Both the position numbers and the translations under genes were made by a program. From Linum tenue (Eukaryota > Streptophyta > Magnoliopsida > Malpighiales > Linaceae), in contig CAMGYJ010000011.1 in assembly GCA_946122785.1 (NCBI GenBank), positions 38,342,513 through 38,406,512 on the forward strand: DNA of 64,000 nucleotides. The letters run 5' to 3'. The notes beneath the pieces are model-generated. The model searched no databases. It was not told the origin of the DNA and saw nothing but the letters and a program-made list of their open reading frames with translations. Shown one piece after another: positions 56,312 to 64,000 of the stretch; positions within the stretch are counted from its first letter, which is position 1; each line of letters opens with the position of its first letter.

Positions 56312-56341
56312 TTCTTGCAACAAGATGTCTTGTTGCAAGAA
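56312..56341. repeat. Perfect 14-bp inverted repeat
   Basis: TTCTTGCAACAAGA, two bases, then TCTTGTTGCAAGAA. Next to it CTCTAGCTAGAG (56296-56307) is a second perfect palindrome. About 1.3 kb upstream of PYRD. Confidence 0.85.
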
Positions 56342-56359
56342 TATCACCTTACCATGGAA

Positions 56360-56508
56360 TCGTAACTTCAGAAGCAAAGTATTTCAGCTCTTATGGTGCA
56401 AAGTTTGTTGGTGAGCAAATGCGTCCATTCATCTTCCAGCCTTAAACAAGCAAAAAGGGGTACAGTGATGGAGATGCGGCAGATGTGTAAGTTTGTAGTT
56501 GCAGTATG
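56360..56508 (+). repeat. Diverged copy of the PYRD 3' flank
   Basis: Aligns with 59400-59550 over about 150 bp (TATTTCAGCTCTT, GGTGAGCAAAT, CCAGCCTTA/CTAGCCTTA, GATGCxGCAGATG-GT-AGT). It lies upstream of the gene in the same orientation, interrupted on its right by a hAT element. Confidence 0.6.
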
Positions 56509-56516
56509 CTGGGAGT

Positions 56517-57147
56517 TAGGGGTGGAAATCAGTACGGTATCGGTATCCCAATACCAAATAACGAAATTCCGAATACCGAATTACACTCTAAAATCAATCA
56601 CAATCCCAATCTCTAAATAATTTCGGTATCCCAATCCCTAAATATTTCGGTATCCCAATCGGTATTATCGAATATACAATTAATTACCTTTGTAATTAAT
56701 AATTAAGTATATAAATTAGATTTTATTGTTTAATTTAGGGCAAAGAGACTAAGCAAAGAGTCTTGAGTTGCCTAGAGCTAACATCTAAAGTTCTTGTAAT
56801 TGGTAATCTTTAATTTGACTAATTTGAGGTTGAGAGATGACTAATATTAGTGTGAAATAGTGATGTAATGATCTATGTATAATTTAATGACACTCTTAGT
56901 GGTTGAGGGTCGCATAGTAGTGAATGAGAGAATCTAGTTGAGAGGATAAAATACACACTAGCTTATATTTCGGTATTGATCGGTATTTCGGTATATACCA
57001 ATCTCAATCCCTAATACCGAATAAGAATTGAAAGTCAATCCCAATCTCAATCGCACGAAATAATACGTGAATTCGTTAATACCAAATATAAACAAATTCG
57101 GTACGGTATTCAATATCCCAAATGCCAGTACCAAACTTCCAGCCCTA
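56517..57147. mobile_element. Non-autonomous hAT element (631 bp) upstream of PYRD
   Basis: Ends TAGGGGTGGAA and, inverted, TAGGGCTGGAA. Flanked by 8-bp sequences CTGGGAGT (56509-56516) and CTCGGAGT (57148-57155), one mismatch. Subterminal regions repeat TCGGTATCCCAAT/ACCGAAT motifs. No coding capacity. It lies about 0.5 kb before the PYRD start codon. Confidence 0.8.
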
Positions 57148-57155
57148 CTCGGAGT

Positions 57156-57654
57156 ATATAAACACTCGGAGTATTTAAACCGAGTGAGATAAGAGTTTGA
57201 TTCAGGATTGGAAAAGGTTTTCGGTTTGACCGCAAACCGAACAGTATATCTTTATGGTTTTTTTCGGCCATGTCGGTTTGGCACTGGTTCACCGAACCGA
57301 AGCAAAACCTGTCGTTCAAAAATGAAAAACCCCAAAGGCCCAAAGTACTATTCGATCGGGTTTTTTCGGTGCTGAATCAGGGCAAAACTGAAGCTTCAGC
57401 ATATATTTCTCTTCTTCAATTCAGAAGTCATTTCTTGGCGGCGTGCTTCTTATCACGAGTAAGGGAGGAGAGGCGTGCTCCTTCCCTCATCCTTCTTGCC
57501 TTTGTGCCATTCCCCTCCCGCCCAAAAAACAATGGCAGCCTGGAGTCAGACAAAGAAGCAAAAGATAGACTTAGAACTTTAACTAGAGAGGGAACTACAA
57601 CGTTTTTCTCCTTCAAATTTCTCATCTTTTTTCGATCTTTCACTTCTTCAGAAG
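57156..57654 (+). promoter_or_regulatory. PYRD upstream region
   Basis: Between the hAT element and the ATG. TATATAAAC at 57155-57163 and a near copy TATTTAAAC (57173-57181) sit in a 16-bp tandem phrase (CTCGGAGTAT-TAAAC). CGGTTTGACCGCAAACCG (57211-57228) is an inverted repeat. No clear TATA box is seen closer to the ATG, so the transcription start is uncertain. Confidence 0.4.
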
Positions 57655-59162
57655 ATGCATATTATTCAAAGTCCCAGGCTTTCGCTCTCAAATCACTATC
57701 CCTTGCCTCTCTGTTCATTTAAGTCTCCTCACACTTACATTCCCTCGTTCTCCCCGGCTGCAAAAGTCATCTCCATATCCGGGTTCTCCAATTCATTAAA
57801 AAGGGTGCCCAAATCACAATCTGCTCCGAGAAGAAATAGCAGTAGTGGGTTAATGGATTTGCAGTGTTGCAGGGCACTGGTTGGCGAAGAAACCAGAGAT
57901 GATGCATTTTACATTAGGAGGTGTGTGGAGATTGCTAGGAAGGCAATTGGATGCACGACCCCGAATCCAATGGTGGGTTGTGTAATCGTCAAGGATGGCC
58001 AAATCGTTGGAGAAGGGTTCCACCCTAAAGCTGGCCAGCCGCACGCTGAGGTTTTCTTTCTTCCTCTATCTTTTTCTTTATGGTTCAATTTGAAATCTGT
58101 TCTGTGCGACTTTTGCTTGTAATTGCCTAGCCTTGAATCAGCTCTTTGCTTGTGAATCTGTCTAGGTATTTGCTCTTAGAGATGCTGGGGAATTGGCTGA
58201 GAATGCGACAGCTTATGTTAGTTTGGAGCCGTGTAATCACTATGGAAGAACTCCACCATGCACTGAAGCTCTTATCAATGCCAAAGTGAAGAAGGTGGTT
58301 GTTGGCATGGTGGATCCAAACCCAATTGTGGCTTCTAAAGGGTTGGATAAATTGAGAGGTGTAGGGATAGATGTTACAGTAGGTGTGGAACAGGAACTAT
58401 GCAAGAGGCTCAACGAGGCTTACATCCATAAGATGCTCACAGGGAATCCTTTTCTCACAATTAGGTAACAAACTTGTATGCTGTTCTGGGTTCTTGTGAT
58501 GTTCATATTATTGCAGATGATTACAGACTAACTCAGTTTGCGTTCTATTGACCTGCAGATACTCCATATCTCTAAATGGTAATATTTTGGACCGACTTGG
58601 AGAAGGAGCTGTAGAACGTGGGGGATACTACTCCCGGTTGTTACAGGAATATGATGGTGTAGTGCTTTCTGCTTCTTCAACCGCCAACGAGCTGTCCCTT
58701 CCTATTTCTCAAGAATCGGGTGCTAATCAACCCCTTTGGATAATCACTGCAACTTCCCCGTATCCAGTTCTTGTTCCTCCAGTGGCTGCCGGACAATCTG
58801 ATTCTAGAGTGATTGTCTTTGCAGACAAAGAGTGCAGTGTAGAAAGTAGTCAGAGAGGGATCGAGACCGTGGTATTGGATCACATAAATCTGAATGCTAT
58901 ATTAGAGTACTGTAAGCAGCAGGGTCTGTGCAGTGTTCTGCTGGATTTGAGGGGAACTTTTTCTGGGCTGGAGAAGCTTGTCAAGGAAGCTATGGAGCAC
59001 AAGATGTTGCAGAAGATTATAGTTGAAGTACTGCCAGTATGGGAGGGAGAAGTTGATGCAGGTTCTGTTGCTGCATTGAAGACCATGGGGAGACACATAG
59101 ACCTGAAGAATGTACAGGCCAGTAGCTCAGATAGAAGCATTGTACTTGAGGGTTACTTTTAG
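57655..59162 (+). CDS. PYRD: PYRD: plastid riboflavin biosynthesis pyrimidine deaminase
   Basis: The only apparently intact host gene. Exons 57655-58050, 58166-58464 and 58559-59162 (introns 115 and 94 bp, GT-AG) give 432 codons, close to other plant PYRD proteins. The first ~65 residues are Ser/Pro/basic with few acids, a likely chloroplast transit peptide. The deaminase domain follows: T-P-N-P-M-V-G, zinc ligand His130 in H-A-E (Glu132 catalytic), and Cys155/Cys164 in [12 protein letters not shown]. The C-terminal half (from Y-S-I-S-L-N-G) is the RibD reductase-like domain, which in plant PYRD is thought to be inactive, PYRR doing the reduction. Known reaction: deamination of 2,5-diamino-6-ribosylamino-4(3H)-pyrimidinone 5'-phosphate, the second step of riboflavin synthesis. 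The start is the first in-frame ATG. Confidence 0.93.
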
Positions 59163-59699
59163 TGCAAGTTGTCAAGTTCTGTGACAACAGATCCTTGTAA
59201 CCCACCAAGGAAGTTATCAACCTTTTGTTCCTCTATTGACTTAAAATAAGTGAACAATCATGAGTAGTTCTAATCACAACTTCCGAATTGAATTCACTTG
59301 CTTGACTCTGAGGTGGAAGTTTCATTTGAATTTTGGCAAATGTGGGAATCCTTAGAGGGTTTCTTGCTATGAGATGCTGCAGTATCAGAAGGGAATAATT
59401 ATTTGTAAAACCAGACTATTTCAGCTCTTCTGTTGCGAAATCTGAGAGGTGAGCAAATTTGCTGTTTTGTTTTCTAGCCTTATTAGGGGTCAGAAGATAT
59501 CCAAGTGGTGGGGATGCTGCAGATGGGTTAGTCTGCAGCAGCACAACCATGAATTGAATTGTTAGTTTCTTGACGCGCTATGTAAGTACGTGCCTAGAGA
59601 AAGATGGTTAAATTGCCGAGCATTTATCAATACGAATAGATTGGTGTTAGCTAGTCTTCTGTCATGTTGTCGATGGTTTCGTCTTTGCATTACCTGCTT
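59163..59699 (+). other. PYRD 3' flank
   Basis: 3' UTR and downstream sequence. AAAATAAG at about 59241 is the nearest poly(A)-signal-like string. 59400-59550 is the segment with a diverged copy upstream of the gene (56360-56508). Confidence 0.5.
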
Positions 59700-62600
59700 A
59701 ACTACTGCGATTCACTCGCAGGAGCGCGAAAACTTGATTAGCATCAGCAAGCGTTCCCTTAACCTTGCCGCAGACTTTTCATGTTCTAAAGTTAGTCCCT
59801 AATCTTATTTCTGCGGGACAACTAATTGAGCAAGGTTGTTCTGTTCTGTTTGCACCATCTGGTTGTTCTGTTCGGGATTTGAAAACGGGAGGCAGATCGG
59901 AAAGAGGTGTAAAAGGGGGCGGATTTTTCATCTGGAGGAGCTTCGTGGATGTCCCAGTTCGTCGATCGTCAATAGTCATTCAAATAGGTCTGTCAGTAGT
60001 CCGTGTGTTATCCTTTTTGCTTTGTCCAATAATGTGTGGGATCTTTGGCATGCTCGGTTGGGGCATCCCCACTCTGGTCGGCTTGGTTTGATGTTTAAAC
60101 ATTCATTGCTTGGCAAACATCATGTTAGTTTTTCGGGAAAACATTCTTGCATTGTTGTGTTGAGGCTAAAACTATCAGTTCTTCTTTCCTGTCTAGTCAT
60201 ACTGTTATTTCTGAGTCGTTCCATATTATTCATACTGATCTCTGGGGTCCTTCTTCTACGATTTCTGGTCATGGATACCAGTACTTTGTCATGTTTATTG
60301 ACCATGCCACTCGTTTTACCTAGGTCTATTTCCTTCGATTAAAATCTAACCTTCGCTCTGTGGCTACTGAATTTTTGAAGATGGTCCAAACCCAATTTTA
60401 TCGACCAGTTAAAATTATCCGTTTCGATCCCGGTGGGGAGTTTAGCTCACATCCTTTGAATGAGGTTTATCGCTCTCTTAGCATTTTGACTAAAAAATCT
60501 TGTCCTGGAGAATCACAACAAAATGGTTTTGTCGAAAGGAAAAATCGTCATGTTTTGGATCTCACTCGAGCTTTACTCTTACCCTTTCATGTTCCCAGTC
60601 GATTTTGGCCCGAAGCAGTTGCCACTACTGTCCGTCTCATAAATTATCAAGTCATCCCTGTTTTGAACCACAAGAGTCCTTTCTTTGCTCTTTATTCTCG
60701 TCACCCGGACTATTCCCGCCTTCAAGTTTCTGGTTGTCTGTGTTTCGTTCTGTTACCCAAACGTGAGAGTACTAAATTGTCTTTCAAAACTGCTCGGTGT
60801 GCCTTTGTTGGTTATAGTGATGTTCATAAAGGCTATTTGTGTTATTATCCAGAGTTACAGCTTATTCGCATAGCCAACATTGTAGTTTTTTTTTTTTTTG
60901 AACATCGTCCTTTCTTTTCTGTTAGCCCCACGTCACCTTCCTTTCCCTCGCCCAATCTTGCTCCACCTGTGCTTGATGATGATCCCCTTGAAGACCCTAC
61001 TCCTCGCCCGCTGATTTGCCTCCCACCCCTCCGCATTCGCTATCTCCCTCATCGGCTGCATCTGATTTCACGAGCCCGGACTCCTCCACTTCCATGTCGT
61101 TTGCGTCCTCCTCATCCAGCTCTTCGGTTGGGAGTCCCGCTTCAGTATCTCCCCCACCACCTCGACGGTCTGCTCGGAACACCCAAGGCATTCCTCCGTC
61201 CCAATTTCAGGATTATGTTGCCCATGGTGTAGATGCACTTGTTGTTCCGACCGGTATAAGCAAGCTCAGGGTGATCATCGATGGGAGCAAGCCATGCGTC
61301 ATGAACTTGACGCTCTCCATGCAAATAATACTTGGAGTCTCGTACCCTGACCACCCTCCTCTACCTCTGTTGTTGGTTGCAAATGGGTTTATGTAATCAA
61401 GATGAACCTTGATTGCACCGTTGATCGATATAAGGCCCATCTGGTTGCTTAGGAATATGTGATCGATTACATTGAGACCTTTGCCCTTGTAGCCAAGATG
61501 TCGATAGTTCGTACTCTACTTGTTGTTGCCTCGTCCAGGCACTGCCAATGCATCAGCTGGATGTGAAGAATGCATTTCCGCATAGAGACTTGGACAAGGT
61601 TATTTATATGGAGCGCCCTCTAGGCTACACCCTTGGCACTGTCGATCAGGTTATTTATATGGTCTCAAACAGGCACTTCGTGCCTGGTGAGAAGTTTCAT
61701 ACTACTATTACTGATCTTGGTTTTCAACAAAGCTACAATGATCCTTCCCTCTTTACTCGTACCACTGCGGCTAGAGTTGTGGCTCTATTATTATATGTTG
61801 ATGACATGGTCATCACCGGTAGTGATCAGGATGGTATTGTTCGCCTTAAGGAGGGACTTTATGCGGCTTTGAATCTCAAGGATCTCGGGGAGCTTTCTTA
61901 TTTCGGGTCTAGAGGTCACCCGTGACTCTCACGTCCTTTTACTCAGTCAATGGAAGTACATATATGATTTGTTTGGAGATCATCATTTTGACTACTGCAC
62001 CCCAGTTTGCACACCTATGGAGTCTAACTTGAAGTTAGGTCGTGACTCTGGTGAGCAGTTGCCGGATGGTACTGCCTATTGGAGTATTGTGGGCAGTCTG
62101 ATCTATCTATCTGCTACTCGACCGGATATCTCTTATGTTGTTCAGATTTTCAGTCAGTTTATGGGCTCCCCTCGTACTGATCATCTTGCTGCCGTTCATC
62201 AGATTCTTCGGTATCTACAGTGTACTCATGACTTTGGTATCTTCTTTCTCTCTACTTGCTCTCTTACACTTGGTGCCTATTCTGACTCTGATTTTGCTAG
62301 GTGTATTGATACTCGTCGATTTAATATTGGTTGGTGTGTGTACCTTGGTGGAGCATTCATTTCTTGGCGATGCAAGAAGCATGACAAGGTGTCCAAGTCT
62401 TCTACCGAGGCGTAATACAGGTCTATGTTGGATGTCGCGTCTGAGCTTGTCTGGCTTCGTCGTGTTTTAGCTGATGTGGGGTACTTGCTCTCTTTCAATG
62501 GATCTTTTTGTTGATAACACCAGTGCTATTTGGATTGTCGCTAATCCGGTGCTTCATGATCGTACAAAGCATATTGAGATCCATGTCCACTACGTTTGTG

Positions 62601-62748
62601 ATCTTGTCAGTGATGGGACTTTGAGGCTTTATTATGTTAGCACAGAGGATCAGATTGGTGATATATTTACCAAAGCCTTCTCTCGAGTCGACATTGGTAT
62701 CTGTCTAGCAAATTGATGTTTCGTGACCCTCATCAATTTGGGGGAGGC
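59700..62748 (+). pseudogene. Ty1/copia pol remnant
   Basis: 5' LTR and gag are missing. In order: protease/GAG-pre-integrase (L-I-S-A-G-Q-L-I-E-Q-G-C, L-W-H-A-R-L-G-H-P) near 59780-60080; integrase with H-T-D-L-W-G-P-S, F-D-P-G-G-E-F (usual S-D-N-G-G-E-F altered) and E-S-Q-Q-N-G-F-V-E-R-K-N-R-H; a proline/serine linker; RT with Q-L-D-V-K-N-A-F and Y-V-D-D-M-V-I-T-G but lacking the segment between them; RNase H with A-Y-S-D-S-D-F-A, K-S-S-T-E-A, a stop at 62413, and D-N-T-S-A-I-W-I. The last open part ends at 62716, followed by a polypurine tract TTTGGGGGAGGC (62737-62748). Longest open parts are 290 and 168 codons. Confidence 0.85.
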
Positions 62749-62836
62749 TGTTAGTGGACCTAGTCTTTTGACTTGTATAGATCATTACGTCATTTGTATT
62801 AGTCCACTATTGTATAGCCCATTTGATATACTTGAC
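62749..62836 (+). repeat. Start of a copia 3' LTR, cut short
   Basis: TGTTAGTGGACCTAG after the polypurine tract; contains AGTCCACTATTG. Lost at about 62836, where the internal region of a minus-strand element begins. Confidence 0.65.
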
Positions 62837-62952
62837 TGTACAAAACGCAAAACGATAAAAATTACTAAAAATAACAAAAACACAAACAAAGAAAAAAAAT
62901 GAAAATAAAGGCTACACTAACAACTTGATGGTTTTCTATTAGTTACCGAAGT

Positions 62953-62970
62953 TCCTCGGCAACGGCGCTA
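62953..62970 (-). other. Primer-binding site of a minus-strand Athila-like element
   Basis: On the minus strand TAGCGCCGTTGCCGAGGA, two mismatches from the tRNA-Asp type site in element B, seven bases from the LTR edge. Confidence 0.75.
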
Positions 62971-62977
62971 AAAATCT

Positions 62978-64000
62978 TGATCGATCATTTCATGCAGGTC
63001 ATTGTTAGTAATTTGCATGTCTCAATAGCTACCCCATTCTAGACAAAGTTTAAACTAAAATGGCGCTGTCATATAGTGGCAATCAAGGTTGTATGCACTC
63101 GAGCCCCGACACCCTAGCCTACTTCCCACGTTGTTTTTATCTAGCTGATCGGTTTACGGGGTTGTGTTGGAGGATTCAAGTAAAATAACTAGTAGAAAGA
63201 ATAAACAAAGATAAAAGCAGGTACTTTGGGGAACTATCCCTCAGCCTAGCTTATGTCTATCATGTAGTGTCTAACTAAGTTGGGTTAAGCGAATGTGGTG
63301 AGTGAGCTCTTTTCCGTGGGCCTTCGCGATTATCCACACGCCTTCGAGTATTCCCTACCTACCCCATTATCACCTCGATATAAGCTCACATATCTGGGGC
63401 TTTAAGAACCTAGCTCTTTTCAATGGGTACTAATTAATCACCGTCCACACTGAGGTTTCATTCCGATTTCCATCTAGGAAGGCGTTCTTGTGGTAGGGGT
63501 ACGGTCGCCTCGTCCACCACAAGACCCTATTCTATCATCTAACCCTAATTCGTTAGAGGGTGCATACGCGTCTAACTCTAAGACTTCATACCCATCATAG
63601 ACGCTCAAGTGGGCTAGTAGAAGATTAGGGCGACTTACCCAAGCACAATTAAAGCAGATGAAGCATTAAAATCAATTAGACAACTATATTCATTCAAAAT
63701 CCTAACATATTCATCCATTACATAATAGCCCTAAAACTAGGGTTTGGGGTTTAGAACCTCTAGTAACTTAAAAGACTACTCCATAAAGGTGGGAAGGAGA
63801 TACATAGAAGAAATTGGGGAAGACTTGATGTTGAGGAAGATGGCTCCTCTCTTCTAGCTTCTCCTCCTTCTCCTCTTCTCCTTCCTTCAACTTCTCTCTC
63901 TTCTCTCTCTTCTCTCTCTCCAAACTAGAAATTTCTATCAAAAAATCAGCTCTCTTCAAATGGTGGAAAGGGTCCTCTATTTATAAACTTTAGGGGGCAG
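62978..64000 (-). repeat. 5' LTR of a minus-strand Athila-like element (runs off the window)
   Basis: Edge at TGATCGATCATTT next to the primer site. On the minus strand a TATAAATAG box (63977-63985) is followed by a pyrimidine/purine-rich leader with ACTCCATAAAGG on the plus strand, resembling the layout of the other LTRs here. The sequence is otherwise distinct from types A, B and C, and no half-site array is visible in the part present. Only about 115 bp of internal sequence (62837-62952) remains to the left. Confidence 0.7.

Noticed and set aside
57270..57722. A 150-codon ORF upstream of and overlapping the PYRD start
   Set aside because: Different frame from PYRD, no recognisable motif, ends inside exon 1. 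At most an upstream ORF of a long transcript.
58193..58468. PYRD as a retroposed or captured copy
   Set aside because: Two GT-AG introns, complete domains and no stops indicate a genuine gene rather than a processed or transposon-carried fragment.

Overview
This is plant nuclear DNA, almost certainly from an angiosperm and most likely a eudicot. The evidence is nested Ty1/copia and Ty3/gypsy LTR retrotransposons (Athila, Tat and chromovirus types), plant LINEs, hAT-like non-autonomous elements, a Cassandra miniature retroelement with its 5S-derived block, and one host gene with GT-AG introns that encodes plastid riboflavin-pathway protein PYRD. I cannot name the species.

Layout. 1-2.9 kb: copia gag and gag-pol wreckage joined to a gypsy chromovirus tail. 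3.3-4.2 kb: degenerate minisatellite. 4.6-6.2 kb: small DNA transposons. 7.2-8.2 kb: a deleted, minus-strand pseudogene of replication factor ORC1 with an E2F-type promoter site. 8.3-9.15 kb: LINE tail. 9.15-23.15 kb: a 5'-truncated Athila element (A), split in its reverse transcriptase by a 5.6-kb minus-strand non-autonomous LTR element with an exact 5-bp duplication. 23.3-37.5 kb: a second Athila element (B) with gag, pol and a third ORF; a hAT element sits in its 5' LTR and a Cassandra element in its 3' UTR, and its 3' LTR carries a different U3 (type C). 37.5-55.1 kb: LINE fragment, a 2.93-kb duplicated block containing copia pieces, and a Tat-type gypsy element with decayed gag-pol and a spliced-looking antisense ORF; inside this lie an Athila LTR fragment, a MITE and microsatellites. 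55.4-57.15 kb: LINE RNase H remnant and a hAT-like element. 57.65-59.16 kb: PYRD, three exons, apparently intact. 59.7-62.8 kb: copia pol remnant. 62.95 kb to the end: LTR of another minus-strand Athila-like element.

The most interesting signal is in the Athila elements. Element A, element B, the non-autonomous element and the type C LTR each carry tandem modules of inverted half-sites around a palindrome centred on CGRCCG or CGGTCG. The half-site differs by type (ATACCCGG; ATTACGG; GCACGG), yet the geometry is alike: a central palindrome flanked by outward copies about 29 bp from the centre, repeated about every 90 bp in the internal arrays. The arrays occur in LTR U3 regions and again just upstream of ORF3, before a TATA-like box (A) and a predicted 5'-UTR intron ending GCAG/GACCATG. 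ORF3 of element A is open for 486 codons although its pol is riddled with stops. These elements also share RNA-hairpin candidates whose stems differ by compensating changes. I read this as a candidate cis-regulatory/trans-factor system; the function is inference.
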